64,000 bases of DNA from Burkholderia oklahomensis C6786 (GCF_000959365.1 NZ_CP009555.1:992001-1056000), one strand, 5' to 3'. Positions 34,499 through 45,269 are shown, counted from the first letter of the stretch. A program made the numbers and translations. Notes: generated by a model not told the origin, from the letters alone.

Positions 34499-35386
34499 AT
34501 GAACGATTCGTATCCCAGTCGAAAATCCTCCGACAAACCGCATGAAAAACGCTCGCTGCTCGAGCGTCTGACCGACTTCATCTCGCCCGAGCCCGACTCG
34601 CGGGCCGAGCTCCTCGAAATCCTGCAGGACGCGCACGAACGCAACCTGATCGACGCCGATTCGCTGTCGATGATCGAAGGCGTGTTCCAGGTGTCCGACC
34701 TGTGCGCGCGCGACATCATGGTGCCCCGCGCCCAGATGGACGCGCTCAACATCGCCGACAAGCCCGAGGATTTCATCCCGTTCGTGCTCGAGAAGGCGCA
34801 CTCGCGCTACCCGGTGTACGAAGACAACCGCGACAACGTGATCGGCGTCCTGCTGGCCAAGGACCTGCTGCGCTTCTACGCGGAAGAGGAATTCGACGTG
34901 CGCGGGATGCTGCGCCCCGCCGTCTTCATCCCCGAATCGAAACGGCTGAACGTGCTGCTGCACGACTTCCGCGTGAACCGCAACCACCTCGCGATCGTCG
35001 TCGACGAATACGGCGGCGTCGCGGGCCTCATCACGATCGAGGACGTGCTCGAGCAGATCGTCGGCGACATCGAGGACGAATACGATTTCGACGAGGAAGC
35101 CGGCAACATCATCGCCGCGCCGGACGGCCGCTACCGCGTGCGCGCGCTGACCGAGATCGAGCAGTTCAACGAAACGTTCGGCACCGATTTCTCCGACGAG
35201 GAAGTCGACACGATCGGCGGCCTCATCACGCACCATTTCGGCCGCGTCCCGCATCGCGGCGAGAAGGTGCGTCTGGACGACCTGCTGTTCGAGATCCAGC
35301 GCGGCGACGCCCGCCAGATCCACGTGCTGCTCGTGCGCCGCGCGCCGCTCGCGGGCCGGCGCAGCGGCTCGGCCGGCGAAGACTGA
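34499..35386 (+). CDS. corC: CorC/HlyC family CBS-domain protein (YbeX)
   Basis: A 295-residue cytosolic protein with a short acidic N-terminus, a CBS pair (about residues 70-195; ARDIMVPRAQMDALNI, RYPVYEDNRDNVIGVLLAKDLL, VVDEYGGVAGLITIEDVLEQIVGDIEDEYD) and a C-terminal CorC_HlyC domain. It is linked to Mg/Co efflux, and in E. coli YbeX is linked to ribosome metabolism. I start at ATG 34499, before conserved sequence. lnt follows 45 bases after its stop, as in other proteobacteria. Confidence 0.92.
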   Translation: MNDSYPSRKSSDKPHEKRSLLERLTDFISPEPDSRAELLEILQDAHERNLIDADSLSMIEGVFQVSDLCARDIMVPRAQMDALNIADKPEDFIPFVLEKAHSRYPVYEDNRDNVIGVLLAKDLLRFYAEEEFDVRGMLRPAVFIPESKRLNVLLHDFRVNRNHLAIVVDEYGGVAGLITIEDVLEQIVGDIEDEYDFDEEAGNIIAAPDGRYRVRALTEIEQFNETFGTDFSDEEVDTIGGLITHHFGRVPHRGEKVRLDDLLFEIQRGDARQIHVLLVRRAPLAGRRSGSAGED

Positions 35387-35431
35387 CGCGCCGCCCGCCC
35401 GTTTCCCCAACCCGCTCTCCCGACGCAACGC

Positions 35432-37117
35432 ATGGCCGAACCGATCTCGACCCGCTCGCAACCGAGCGTCTCCTCTTCGGCGAGCGGCCGTGCGCTGCCC
35501 GTCTGGCACTATCCGGCCGCGCTCCTCGCGGGCGCGGCCAACACGCTGACGTTCGCGCCGACGCCGCACGGCGGCTGGCTGCAGTTCGTCGTATTCGCGT
35601 GGCTCTTCGCGCAGCTCACGCGCACGACGAGCTGGAAGCACGCGGCGGCCACCGGCGGCGCGTTCGGCTTCGGCAACTTCATCACCGGCATCTGGTGGCT
35701 CTACATCAGCATGCACGTGTACGGCGAGATGGCCGCGCCGCTCGCGGGCGGCGCGCTCGTGCTGTTCTGCCTGTTCCTGTCGATCTATCCGGCGTTCTCG
35801 GCGGGCCTCTGGTCGTTCTGCGCAGGACACGCGCAGAACGGCCGCGCGGCCGACCCGCGCCTGTTCCCGCCGACCTGGCACGGCGCGTTCGCGTTCGCGA
35901 GCGCATGGGCCGTCGGCGAATGGCTGCGCGGCACCGTGTTCACCGGCTTTCCGTGGCTCGCGAGCGGCTATGCGCAGGTCGACGGGCCGCTCGCCGGCTA
36001 TGCGTCGATCGTCGGCGTCTACGGGATCGGCTGGGTGCTCGCGCTCGTCGCGGCGCTCGCCGTGCAGGCGATCGTCCGTGCGCGCGGCGACGGCGACGGA
36101 AACGGCAGCGCCGATACGAACGCGACAGGCGCGCCCCGGTCGTCCCGCGCGCCGCGCGTCGCGGCGCCGGCGTTCGCGGCCGTCGTGTTCGTCGCGATCG
36201 GCCCGCTGCTCGCGCTCGTGCCGTGGACGGTGCCCGCGAACGCACCGCTCACGGTGCGCCTGCTGCAAGGCAACGTGAAGCAGGACATCAAGTTCGAGGA
36301 AGCGGGCATCAACGCGGCGATCGAGCTGTATCAGAAGATGATCACCGACAAGCCCGCCGATCTGATCGTCACGCCGGAGACGGCGATCGCGGTGCTGATC
36401 CAGGAGCTGCCCGAGCCGTTCGCGCGCGCGGTGCGCAATTTCAGCGACACGACCGATACGGCGGTGCTGTTCGGCGCGGTCGGCGGCACGGTGACGGCCG
36501 ACGGCCGGATCGTCGACTACACGAACAGCCTGTACGGCGTGACGCCGCATTCGCGCGACATCTACCGCTACGACAAGCATCATCTGGTGCCGTTCGGCGA
36601 GTTCATCCCGTGGGGCTTCCGCTGGTTCGTCGACCTGATGAAGATGCCGCTCGGCGATTTCGCGCGCGGCGCGCCGGTCCAGCAGCCGTTCATCGTGCGC
36701 AACCAGCCGGTGATGGCCGACATCTGCTACGAGGACATCTTCGGCGAAGAGATCGCGGCGACGATCCGCGACAATCCGGTGTCGCCCGGCGTGCTCGTCA
36801 ACGTGACGAACCTCGCGTGGTTCGGCGACACGATCGCGCTCGACCAGCACCTGCAGATCGCGCGGATGCGCTCGCTCGAGACGGGCCGGCCGATGCTGCG
36901 CGCGACGAACACCGGGATGACGGCCGCGATCGACGCGCAGGGGCGCGTGCTCGGCCAGTTGAAGCCGTACACGATCGGCTCGCTCGACGTGAGGATCGAA
37001 GGCACCGCCGGCCGCACGCCGTACGTGACGAGCGGCAATGCGACGGTGCTCGCGCTATCGCTGCTGCTGCTCGCATTCGGCTTCGCGTTCGGGCCGGGGC
37101 TGCGCCGGCGCGGCTGA
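35432..37117 (+). CDS. lnt: Apolipoprotein N-acyltransferase
   Basis: A 561-residue inner-membrane enzyme that adds the third acyl chain to lipoproteins. The N-terminal half has about six to seven membrane helices (to residue 260); the C-terminal nitrilase-like periplasmic domain carries the triad Glu (VTPETAIAV), Lys (YDKHHLVPFGEFIPWG) and Cys (MADICYEDIFGEE), followed by a last membrane helix. A low-complexity loop near residue 225 (GDGDGNGSADTNATG) is a local expansion. It is the last gene of the ybe cluster and convergent with the TPR gene. Confidence 0.94.
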   Translation: MAEPISTRSQPSVSSSASGRALPVWHYPAALLAGAANTLTFAPTPHGGWLQFVVFAWLFAQLTRTTSWKHAAATGGAFGFGNFITGIWWLYISMHVYGEMAAPLAGGALVLFCLFLSIYPAFSAGLWSFCAGHAQNGRAADPRLFPPTWHGAFAFASAWAVGEWLRGTVFTGFPWLASGYAQVDGPLAGYASIVGVYGIGWVLALVAALAVQAIVRARGDGDGNGSADTNATGAPRSSRAPRVAAPAFAAVVFVAIGPLLALVPWTVPANAPLTVRLLQGNVKQDIKFEEAGINAAIELYQKMITDKPADLIVTPETAIAVLIQELPEPFARAVRNFSDTTDTAVLFGAVGGTVTADGRIVDYTNSLYGVTPHSRDIYRYDKHHLVPFGEFIPWGFRWFVDLMKMPLGDFARGAPVQQPFIVRNQPVMADICYEDIFGEEIAATIRDNPVSPGVLVNVTNLAWFGDTIALDQHLQIARMRSLETGRPMLRATNTGMTAAIDAQGRVLGQLKPYTIGSLDVRIEGTAGRTPYVTSGNATVLALSLLLLAFGFAFGPGLRRRG

Positions 37118-37185
37118 CGCCGTCGGCGCGGGCGCGCGGCCATCCGCCGGCCCGCCCGCGCAAACGGCCGGCCGGCGTTCCCGCC

Positions 37186-38823
37186 TCAGCGCGCGCGCCG
37201 CGCCCATTCGCGCAGATCGCGCGCCGCCTCCTCCATCACCGGCTCCCAGCGCGTGAACTCGCGCTGACGATACAGCGTCGCCGTCGGATACCACGGACTG
37301 TCGCGCCGCTCGAGCTGCCACACCCAGTGCGGATTGACGTCGAGCAGCACCCACGTCGGCCGCCCGAGCGCGCCGCTCAGATGCGCAACCGATGTGCAGA
37401 CGCTCACGACCAGATCGAGCGCGCCGACGTAGGCCGCCGTATCGTCGAACGTGCGCAGCTCGGCGGTCTCGTCGACGATCGGAAAGCCCGCCGCGCGCGC
37501 CGCCTCGATATCCGCCGCCGCGCCCGGCTGCAGCGAATGAAACGTCACGCCGCCGACCCCGCCGAACGCGGCGGCATACCGGTCGAGACCGACGCGCCGG
37601 AACGGATTGCGCTGATGCGCGAGGCTGCCCGTCCACGCGAGCCCCACGCGCAGCGGCGCTGCGCCCGCCGGCGCCGACGCGGCGAAGCGCTCGCGCCATC
37701 CGGCGATCGCCGCATCGTCCGCGCGCAGATACGGCACGGTGTCGCCGAGCAGCGCGTCGCCGAGTCCGAGCATCCACGGCACGCTCATCAGCGGAATCTC
37801 ATAGTCGAACGGCTGCAGCTCGGCGACGCCGCCGCCCGCGCGATAACCGTCGACGTGCGCGCCCAGGCTGCGCACGAGCAGATCGCCCATCTGCGGAAAC
37901 GAATTCCACTCGAGCCGCCCGCCTTCGCGATGCACGCGCTCGGCGAGCGCCGGCACGAAACGGGAGAACTGCAGCAGGTCGCCCATTCCCTGCTCGCCCC
38001 ACACGAGCAGCGTCTTGCCCGCGAGCGGCTCGCCGCGCCAGCGCGGGCCGGGCAGCGCTGGCAGCTTGCCGCGCAGCTCGGGCGCGCCGCTCCAGCGCAT
38101 CTCGTGCTCCGGCCAGCCGGCCGCATAGTCGCCGCGCGCGAGATGAATCAGCGCGAGGTTGAAGCGATGCGACGCATTATCGGGGTCGCGCTCGCTGACG
38201 CGCGCCGCGATGCGTTCGGCGTCGTCCCAGCGCTGCGCCTCCTTGTACGCCATCGCCGCGTTGTTGAGCGCGAGCGGGCTGTCGGGCGCGAGCGCGAGCG
38301 CCTTCGCCGACGCGTCGAGCGCGCCCGGCAGGTCGCGGCCGCGCAGCCGCGCGATGACGAGATTGATCCACGCATCGGGCGCCGACGGCGCGTCGGCCGC
38401 CGCCCCTTCGAGCAGCGCAAGCTCTTCCGCCGCGTCGCCTCCCGTCATGCGAACGGCAATCGCGAGGTTGTTCTTCAGCGACGGCCATGCGGGCGCGACG
38501 GCCAACACCCGTCGGTACGGCGAGATCGCATCCGCGTGCCGCCCCGCATGCTGCAGCGCGTAGCCGTGATTGAACGCGGCGGCGGGCGACGCCGGCGCGA
38601 GCGCGTCGTAGAGGCGCGCGAGTTCGACTGCGTCGCCCGCGCGCCCTGCGCCGACGAGCGCCATCGTCAGTTGCGGGATCGCGTCGTCGTCCACGGGATG
38701 CAGCAGGCGGGCGGCCTCGAGCCAGATCGCGCGGGCGTCGCCGCCCGCGTCGAGCGCCCGGCGAAGCATCGCGACGAGCGGCGGCGCGAGCGGGATATTC
38801 GGACAGGGTGCGGCTGAAGACAT
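37186..38823 (-). CDS. TPR protein with C-terminal glycosyltransferase-like domain
   Basis: A 545-residue cytoplasmic protein. Residues about 60-235 form tetratricopeptide repeats (PAAAFNHGYALQHAGRHADA, PWLKNNLAI-like and PLALNNAAMAYKEAQRWDDA stretches). The C-terminal half shows LVWGEQGMGDLLQFSRFVPAL, RVGLAWTGSLAHQRNPFRR and VVSVCTSVAHLSGALGRPTWVLL, features of glycosyltransferase family 9/41-like domains fused to TPRs. Such proteins may glycosylate cell-surface proteins or assemble surface glycans, but the acceptor is unknown. It stands alone, convergent with lnt and divergent from glyQ. Confidence 0.75.
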   Translation of the reverse strand: MSSAAPCPNIPLAPPLVAMLRRALDAGGDARAIWLEAARLLHPVDDDAIPQLTMALVGAGRAGDAVELARLYDALAPASPAAAFNHGYALQHAGRHADAISPYRRVLAVAPAWPSLKNNLAIAVRMTGGDAAEELALLEGAAADAPSAPDAWINLVIARLRGRDLPGALDASAKALALAPDSPLALNNAAMAYKEAQRWDDAERIAARVSERDPDNASHRFNLALIHLARGDYAAGWPEHEMRWSGAPELRGKLPALPGPRWRGEPLAGKTLLVWGEQGMGDLLQFSRFVPALAERVHREGGRLEWNSFPQMGDLLVRSLGAHVDGYRAGGGVAELQPFDYEIPLMSVPWMLGLGDALLGDTVPYLRADDAAIAGWRERFAASAPAGAAPLRVGLAWTGSLAHQRNPFRRVGLDRYAAAFGGVGGVTFHSLQPGAAADIEAARAAGFPIVDETAELRTFDDTAAYVGALDLVVSVCTSVAHLSGALGRPTWVLLDVNPHWVWQLERRDSPWYPTATLYRQREFTRWEPVMEEAARDLREWARRAR

Positions 38824-39394
38824 GAGCGATCGTCACGGTGACAGCGTGGCGCGCCTCACGGCGCCGGAAGCTCTCCATCTTACCGGCTCGACATCGCCCG
38901 GCATCTCGAAAATGCGACGGAGGCTTCGCCGCGTCGCCCGGCGGCATGCCGCGCCCGAGCGAATGCCCGACAGACGATCCGTCGCGTAGCGCCCGCCGCC
39001 GCGCGCCATGTGCAGCACGCCACACGCCGCGTGCCGCGTCGAACGCCATCTGCCGAGCACCGCGCGCTCGGCGCAGCGCCGCCGCTCGCCGGGACGCGGC
39101 TCACGTCCTCGACATCGCCGGAGGCAAAGAAAAAGAACGCGTCAAAACCGCCGGCACATCGCACCGACGCGCCGTGCGCGCCGCCCCGCGCTACCGCGCG
39201 TTTTCCCGCGATTTTCGCGCCCGCGAACGCATATGGAGGGCTGCCCCACCCCGTTCCGGCCGCACCCGCCCGCCGATCCGGTAAAATTGCATGTTTTAGC
39301 ACAGACCCAAGCCGCGCGCCGCGCGAGCGGCCGGCGCGGACCTCGCTCGCGCCGGCCGCCCGAAGCGAAGCGCCCAGCGCCACGAAGGCCTCTC
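38824..39394. other. Intergenic upstream of glyQ
   Basis: A GC-rich 571-base divergent gap with no credible gene. TAAAAT at 39282-39287 could be the glyQ -10 element, about 108 bases before the start; no clear -35 is visible. Confidence 0.45.
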
Positions 39395-40402
39395 ATGCTT
39401 ACGTTTCAGCAAATCATCCTGACGCTCCAGTCCTATTGGGACAGGCAGGGTTGCGCCCTGCTCCAGCCGATCGACATGGAAGTCGGCGCCGGCACGTCGC
39501 ACGTGCACACGTTCCTGCGCGCGATCGGCCCCGAGCCGTGGCGCGCCGCGTACGTGCAGCCGTCGCGCCGCCCGAAGGACGGCCGCTACGGCGAGAACCC
39601 GAACCGCCTGCAGCACTACTACCAGTACCAGGTCGTGCTGAAGCCCGCGCCGGAAAACATCCTCGACCTGTACCTCGGCTCGCTGGAAGCGCTCGGCTTC
39701 GACCTGAAGCAGAACGACGTGCGCTTCGTCGAGGACGACTGGGAGAACCCGACGCTCGGCGCGTGGGGCCTCGGCTGGGAAGTCTGGCTGAACGGCATGG
39801 AAGTCACGCAGTTCACGTACTTCCAGCAAGTGGGCGGCCTCGACTGCAAGCCGGTGCTCGGCGAAATCACGTACGGCCTCGAGCGCCTCGCGATGTACCT
39901 GCAGAAGGTCGAGAACGTCTACGACCTGATCTGGACCGAGTGGGAAGAGCAGGGCCCGAACGGCCCCGAGCTGCGCCGCCTGACCTACGGCGACGTCTAT
40001 CATCAGAACGAAGTCGAGCAATCGACTTACAACTTCGAGCAGGCGAACGTCGACCTGCTCTTCACGTTCTTCAACAGCTACGAAGCCGAAGCGAAGCGGA
40101 TGATCGAAGCGCGGCTCGCGCTGCCCGCGTACGAGCTCGTGCTGAAGGCGGGCCACACGTTCAACCTGCTCGACGCGCGCGGCGCGATCTCCGTGACCGA
40201 GCGCGCCGCGTACATCGGCCGCATCCGCGCGCTGTCGCGGCTCGTCGCGCAGGCGTACTACGATTCGCGCGAGAAGCTCGGCTTCCCGATGATCGGCAAC
40301 CCGGTGCCGGGCGTGCCGGGCTTGACCACCGACGCGCAGGAAGCCGCGCAGCCCGCATGGGCGCCGCCGCTGAAGGCCGAACGCAAGATCGATCAGGACT
40401 GA
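39395..40402 (+). CDS. glyQ: Glycyl-tRNA synthetase alpha subunit
   Basis: A 335-residue catalytic subunit of the bacterial alpha2beta2 glycyl-tRNA synthetase. The class II motifs stand out: [21 protein letters not shown] near the start, [30 protein letters not shown], and [12 protein letters not shown]. It is slightly longer than the typical 300 residues because of a C-terminal tail ([16 protein letters not shown]). glyS starts 16 bases after its stop. Confidence 0.97.
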   Translation: MLTFQQIILTLQSYWDRQGCALLQPIDMEVGAGTSHVHTFLRAIGPEPWRAAYVQPSRRPKDGRYGENPNRLQHYYQYQVVLKPAPENILDLYLGSLEALGFDLKQNDVRFVEDDWENPTLGAWGLGWEVWLNGMEVTQFTYFQQVGGLDCKPVLGEITYGLERLAMYLQKVENVYDLIWTEWEEQGPNGPELRRLTYGDVYHQNEVEQSTYNFEQANVDLLFTFFNSYEAEAKRMIEARLALPAYELVLKAGHTFNLLDARGAISVTERAAYIGRIRALSRLVAQAYYDSREKLGFPMIGNPVPGVPGLTTDAQEAAQPAWAPPLKAERKIDQD

Positions 40403-40418
40403 CGAGATTCCTCACACC

Positions 40419-42518
40419 ATGACGCAAAACCATCCCGCTCCGCTGCTCGTCGAACTGCTGACCGAAGAGCTGCCGCCGAAGGCGCTCGCGCGCCTGGGCG
40501 ACGCGTTCGCCGAAGGCATCGCGCAACGTCTCGCCGCGTGCGACCTGATCGAAGGCGAACTCGCGTTCGAACGCTATGCGACGCCGCGACGCTTGGCCGT
40601 CGTCGTGCAGAACGTGCGCGCCGTCGCGCCGGAAAAGCAGGTCCGCGAAAAAGTGCTGCCGGTGTCGGTCGCGCTCGACGCCGAAGGCAAGCCGACCGCG
40701 CCGCTCGCGAAGAAGCTCGCGGCGCTCGGCCGCCCGAACCTGTCGATCGCCGATCTCGAGCGCGCGCACGACGGCAAGGCCGACGCGTTCTTCGTCAACT
40801 ACGCGGCGCCCGGCGCGTCGCTCGCCGACGGCCTGCAGGCCGCGCTCGACGAAACGCTCGCGAAGCTGCCGATCCCGAAAGTGATGACCTATCAGCGCCC
40901 GGACGGCACCGATGTCCAGTTCGTGCGCCCCGTGCACCGCCTGACCGTGCTGCACGACGAACGCGTCGTGCCCGTCTCCGCATTCGGCATCGACGCGGGC
41001 GACACGACGCTCGGCCACCGCTTCCTGTCGGACGGCCTCGTCGCGATCCAGCATGCAAGCGCGTACGCGGACACGCTGCGCGAGAAGGGCCGCGTGATCG
41101 CGCACTTCGCGGGCCGCAAGGAGGCAATCCGCACGCAGCTCGACGCGCATGCGGAAGGCGACGAGGTCGTGATGCCGGAGGCGCTGCTCGACGAAGTGAC
41201 GTCGCTCGTCGAATGGCCCGTCGTCTATCCGTGCCGCTTCGAGGACGAATTCCTGCAGGTCCCGCAGGAATGCCTGATCCTCACGATGCAGACGAACCAG
41301 AAGTACTTCGCGCTCACCGATGCGGCGGGCAAGCTGCGCTCGCGCTTTTTGATCGTGTCGAACATCGAGACGAAGACGCCTGGCGAGATCGTCGAAGGCA
41401 ACGAGCGCGTCGTGCGCCCGCGCCTCGCCGACGCGAAGTTCTTCTTCGAGCAGGACAAGAAGAAGCCGCTCGCCGACCGCGTGCCGCTCCTCGCGAACGT
41501 CGTCTATCACAACAAGCTCGGCTCGCAGCTCGCGCGCATCGAGCGCCTAGAGACACTCGCGGGCGAGATCGCGCCCGCGATCGGCGCCGACGCGACGATC
41601 GCGATCCGCGCGGCCCGTCTCGCGAAGGCCGATCTGCTGACCGACATGGTCGGCGAGTTTCCCGAGCTGCAGGGCACGATGGGCACGTACTACGCGCGCC
41701 ACGACGGCGAGCCGGAAGACGTCGCGATCGCGTGCACCGAGCACTACCAGCCGCGCTTCTCCGGCGACACGCTGCCGACGACGCCCGTCAGCACGGCGGT
41801 CGCGCTCGCCGACAAGCTCGAGACGATCGTCGGCATCTGGGGCATCGGCCTCGCGCCGACGGGCGAGAAGGACCCGTTCGCGCTGCGCCGCCACGCGCTC
41901 GGCGTGCTGCGCCTGTTGCTCGAGAAACAGCTTCCGCTCGATCTCGTCTGGCTGTTGCGCACCGCGTACGAACGCTTCGCGGCGGTGCCGGGCGTCGCCG
42001 AATCGACCGACGCGATCTACGCGTTCTTCATCGACCGCCTGCGCGGCCTGCTGCGCGAGCGCGGCTACTCGGCGGGCGAAGTCGACGCGGTGCTGAGCCT
42101 GAACCCGACGCGCCTCGACGACATCGTCGCGCGCCTCGACGCGGTGCGCGAGTTCGCGCGCCTCGACGAAAGCGAAGCGCTCGCGGCCGCGAACAAGCGG
42201 ATCTCGAACATCCTGAAGAAGTCGGAGAGCGGCGCGAACGGCGCGGTGCAACCGGCCCTCTTCGTCGAAGCGGCCGAGAAGGCGCTGCACGAGCAGCTCG
42301 CCGAAGTGACGCCGCGCGTGCAGTCGCAGCTCGAGGCGCGCGCATACACGGGCGCCCTGTCCGCGCTCGCCGCGCTGCGCGCGCCCGTCGATACCTTCTT
42401 CAACGACGTGATGGTCAACGCCGAGGATCCCGCGCTGCGCGCGAACCGGCTCGCGCTGCTGTCCGCGCTGCATCAGCAGATGAACTGCGTCGCCGACATC
42501 TCGAAGCTCGCCGCATAA
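40419..42518 (+). CDS. glyS: Glycyl-tRNA synthetase beta subunit
   Basis: A 699-residue beta subunit, which carries tRNA-binding functions. It begins [15 protein letters not shown] and shows [53 protein letters not shown] and [29 protein letters not shown], all typical of GlyS, with a C-terminal anticodon-binding domain (DALR-like). It is cotranscribed with glyQ and followed 17 bases later by gmhB. Confidence 0.97.
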   Translation: MTQNHPAPLLVELLTEELPPKALARLGDAFAEGIAQRLAACDLIEGELAFERYATPRRLAVVVQNVRAVAPEKQVREKVLPVSVALDAEGKPTAPLAKKLAALGRPNLSIADLERAHDGKADAFFVNYAAPGASLADGLQAALDETLAKLPIPKVMTYQRPDGTDVQFVRPVHRLTVLHDERVVPVSAFGIDAGDTTLGHRFLSDGLVAIQHASAYADTLREKGRVIAHFAGRKEAIRTQLDAHAEGDEVVMPEALLDEVTSLVEWPVVYPCRFEDEFLQVPQECLILTMQTNQKYFALTDAAGKLRSRFLIVSNIETKTPGEIVEGNERVVRPRLADAKFFFEQDKKKPLADRVPLLANVVYHNKLGSQLARIERLETLAGEIAPAIGADATIAIRAARLAKADLLTDMVGEFPELQGTMGTYYARHDGEPEDVAIACTEHYQPRFSGDTLPTTPVSTAVALADKLETIVGIWGIGLAPTGEKDPFALRRHALGVLRLLLEKQLPLDLVWLLRTAYERFAAVPGVAESTDAIYAFFIDRLRGLLRERGYSAGEVDAVLSLNPTRLDDIVARLDAVREFARLDESEALAAANKRISNILKKSESGANGAVQPALFVEAAEKALHEQLAEVTPRVQSQLEARAYTGALSALAALRAPVDTFFNDVMVNAEDPALRANRLALLSALHQQMNCVADISKLAA

Positions 42519-42535
42519 GCCAGAGGAACCACACG

Positions 42536-43099
42536 ATGCCGACCAGTCTCAGCAAGAAGCTCGTCATCCTCGACCGGGACGGCGTCATCAACGTCGATTC
42601 GGACGCGTTCGTCAAGTCGCCCGACGAATGGGTCGCGCTGCCCGGCAGCCTCGAGGCGATCGCGCGGCTCAATCACGCGGGCTACCGCGTCGTCGTCGCG
42701 ACGAACCAGTCGGGCATCGGCCGCGGCCTCTTCGACATGGCGACGCTGAACGCGATGCACCTGAAGATGCATCGCGCGGCGGCCGCGGTCGGCGGGCGGA
42801 TCGACGCGGTGTTCTTCTGCCCGCACACGGCCGACGACCACTGCGACTGCCGCAAGCCCCAGCCGGGAATGATGAAGCTGATCGCGGAGCGCTTCGAGAT
42901 CGATCCGGAGGACACGCCCGTCGTCGGCGATTCGCTGCGCGACCTGCTGGCGGGCGCGGCGCTCGGCTTTCGGCCGCACCTCGTGCTGACGGGCAAGGGC
43001 AAGAAGACGCTCGCCGCGGGCGGGCTGCCGGAAGGCACGCTTGTGCACGACGACCTGCGCGCGTTCGCGCTCGATTTCCTTTCCGAAGAACACGAGTGA
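42536..43099 (+). CDS. gmhB: D-glycero-beta-D-manno-heptose 1,7-bisphosphate 7-phosphatase
   Basis: A 187-residue HAD phosphatase of ADP-heptose (lipopolysaccharide core) synthesis. It has ILDRDGVINVDSD (motif I), ATNQSGIGRG (motif II), the zinc-binding loop CPHTADDHCDCRKPQPGM, and VGDSLRDLLAGAALG (motif IV). The zinc loop separates it from histidinol phosphatase and other HADs. It lies between glyS and plsC, an order seen in other beta-proteobacteria. Confidence 0.93.
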   Translation: MPTSLSKKLVILDRDGVINVDSDAFVKSPDEWVALPGSLEAIARLNHAGYRVVVATNQSGIGRGLFDMATLNAMHLKMHRAAAAVGGRIDAVFFCPHTADDHCDCRKPQPGMMKLIAERFEIDPEDTPVVGDSLRDLLAGAALGFRPHLVLTGKGKKTLAAGGLPEGTLVHDDLRAFALDFLSEEHE

Positions 43100-43141
43100 T
43101 GCCGGCCCGCGCGCATCCTCCCTCACCGTAACGTCACGCCG

Positions 43142-43921
43142 ATGCGCTTCGTCCGCTCCCTGCTGCTTTTCGTCTATTTCATCGTCTACACGGCGCTGTA
43201 CGCGACCGCGTGCTTCATCGCGTTCCCGTTCCTGCGCCCGAACGCGCGCTACTGGATGGCGGCCGGCTGGTGCAAGTCGACGCTCTTCGTCGCGCGCTGG
43301 CTGAACGGCATCCGGTACCGCATCGAAGGGTTCGAGAACCTGCCCGACGGCCCCGCGGTGCTGCTGCCGAAGCATCAGTCCGCGTGGGAAACGATCGCGC
43401 TGCCCGCGCTGATGCCGAAGCCGCTTTGCTACGTGTTCAAGCGCGAGCTGCTGTACGTGCCGTTCTTCGGCTGGGCGCTCGGGATGCTGCACATGGTCCA
43501 CATCAACCGCAAGGACGGCAAGAACGCGTTCGGCTCGGTGATCCGCCAGGGCCGCGCGCGGATGGCGGACGGCGCGTGGGTCATCATGTTTCCGGAAGGC
43601 ACGCGCACGCCGGTCGGCAGCCAGGGCAAGTACAAGACGGGCGGCGCGCGCTTCGCGATCGGCGCGGGCGCGCCCGTCGTGCCGATCGCGCACAACGCGG
43701 GACGCGTGTGGCCGCGCAATTCGTTTATGAAATATCCCGGCACCGTCACGGTGTCGATCGGCAAGCCGATCGACACGCAAGGCCTCACCCCCGATCAATT
43801 GAACGAACGCGTCGAAAACTGGATCGAAGCGGAAATGCGCCGCATCGACCCGGACGCCTACCGGCACGAGCGCGACGGCGCACGCGGCGCCGCTCGTGCG
43901 TCCGACGCCGCGCGTACCTGA
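43142..43921 (+). CDS. plsC: 1-acyl-sn-glycerol-3-phosphate acyltransferase (PlsC-like)
   Basis: A 259-residue membrane-associated acyltransferase that makes phosphatidic acid from lysophosphatidic acid. An N-terminal membrane segment (residues 4-30) precedes the catalytic motif, which reads KHQSAWET: HX4E rather than the usual HX4D, a variant known from the Neisseria/Burkholderia subfamily. FPEGTR and the PVVPIAHNAG segment are present. The C-terminus is rich in Arg and Ala. It starts 42 bases after gmhB. Confidence 0.9.
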   Translation: MRFVRSLLLFVYFIVYTALYATACFIAFPFLRPNARYWMAAGWCKSTLFVARWLNGIRYRIEGFENLPDGPAVLLPKHQSAWETIALPALMPKPLCYVFKRELLYVPFFGWALGMLHMVHINRKDGKNAFGSVIRQGRARMADGAWVIMFPEGTRTPVGSQGKYKTGGARFAIGAGAPVVPIAHNAGRVWPRNSFMKYPGTVTVSIGKPIDTQGLTPDQLNERVENWIEAEMRRIDPDAYRHERDGARGAARASDAART

Positions 43922-43968
43922 AGTCAAGCGAGTTTCACCCATTGCGCACTGCCAAACGAAGCGAACTG

Positions 43969-44847
43969 ATGCCGAAGCGTCCCAGGCCACGGCCGGCCGT
44001 CGTGGCTCTCGATCACCGCCAGCTCGACCTGCCGCTCTTCGACGGGCCGGCCGCCTCGCCGTCCCCCGCTTCCCCGCCGCCCGTTCCGCCCGCTTCGCCC
44101 GCGACGCCGCCTGACGCCGACCGCTCCCGGCGCCGCACGCTCGCGCTCGAAGGCCGCGTGCTCGAATACAAGCTGAAGCGCTCGGCGCGCCGCACGATCG
44201 GCTTCGCGATCGACGGCAGCGGCCTCACGATCACCGCGCCGCGCTGGGTGACGCTCGCCGACATCGAAGCGGCGATCGCCGAAAAGCGCCGCTGGATCTT
44301 CAACAAGCTCGCCGAATGGCAGACACGAACCGAGCAGCGCGCGCTGCCGCAGATCGACTGGAAGGAAGGCGCGCAGATTCCGTATCTCGGCAAGCCCGTC
44401 AGCATCGCGCTCGTGTCGGCGAAGGGCGCGCTCAGCTTCGACGCGGCCGCCGCGACGCTCGAGCTCGGCTTGCCCGCGCACGCGAGCGAACAGCAGATCA
44501 AGGATCGCGTGCAAGGCTGGCTGCAGAGCGAGGCCAAGCGGATCTTCGGCGAGCGGCTCGCGGTATATGCGCAGAGGCTCGGCGTCACGTATGCGGCGTA
44601 CGCGCTGTCGTCGGCCGCGACGCGCTGGGGTAGTTGCTCGAGCGACGGCAAGATCCGCCTGAACTGGCGGCTCGTCCACTTTCCGATGTCGATCGTCGAC
44701 TATGTCGTCGCGCACGAGCTGTCGCATCTGCGCGAGATGAACCATAGCCCGGCGTTCTGGCAGACGGTCGAATCGATCTTCCCGGAATTCCGCGAAGCGC
44801 GGCATACGCTGAAGCACCATCCGCCGGAGCTGCTGCCGGCGCTCTGA
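43969..44847 (+). CDS. YgjP-like zinc metallopeptidase (DUF45/M48)
   Basis: A 292-residue protein of the YgjP/DUF45 family. After a Pro/Ala-rich N-terminus (to about residue 60) it contains SARRTIGFAIDGSGLTITAPRW, AEKRRWIFNKLAEWQ and the zinc motif VVAHELSHLREMNHSPAFW (HExxH-like, HELSH plus a downstream His). These proteins resemble WSS1/SprT-type proteases, but no substrate is known. I start it at ATG 43969, 47 bases after plsC; it is likely part of the glyQ-plsC transcription unit. Confidence 0.82.
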   Translation: MPKRPRPRPAVVALDHRQLDLPLFDGPAASPSPASPPPVPPASPATPPDADRSRRRTLALEGRVLEYKLKRSARRTIGFAIDGSGLTITAPRWVTLADIEAAIAEKRRWIFNKLAEWQTRTEQRALPQIDWKEGAQIPYLGKPVSIALVSAKGALSFDAAAATLELGLPAHASEQQIKDRVQGWLQSEAKRIFGERLAVYAQRLGVTYAAYALSSAATRWGSCSSDGKIRLNWRLVHFPMSIVDYVVAHELSHLREMNHSPAFWQTVESIFPEFREARHTLKHHPPELLPAL

Positions 44848-45269
44848 GCGCCGCGCGTCGGTCGTGCGATCGCCCGCTCGGCGGCGACTCGGCCTGCAAG
44901 CGTCGAACGGGAAACGCTTGCAGCGGCCGAGCGCCGCCGCAGCCGACACGGGCCGGCTTCATCCGCACGGCTGCCGGCCGACTGACGCCGATCCGGATCG
45001 ATTCAGCCGGTTCGCTCTTCTTTTCCTTGCACCGCCTTGGTCCCGCATCGCGCATCCGATGCACCCGCGCGACGACCGGCAGCGAAACACCCGCAGCGGC
45101 GCCCGAACCCGCGCGGTTGAGTCCGCGGGCGCAACCGCGCCGCAGCGTCGCGCCGCCGAAGCAAAGCAAAATCACGGGAACGAAAAACAGCGCGGCGCGC
45201 ATGCTCGATCGCATCACGCACCGCGGGCCGGCGCGGAACGCCGCAGCGCCCCGCGCGGTGAGACAGCGC
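44848..45269. other. Intergenic, convergent, no gene seen
   Basis: A 422-base GC-rich gap between the converging ygjP-like and gloA genes. No terminator with a T-tract and no credible small gene were found. Confidence 0.45.

Noticed and set aside
43142..43921. PlsC active site broken (HX4E instead of HX4D)
   Set aside because: KHQSAWET is a known functional variant in related proteobacterial acyltransferases.
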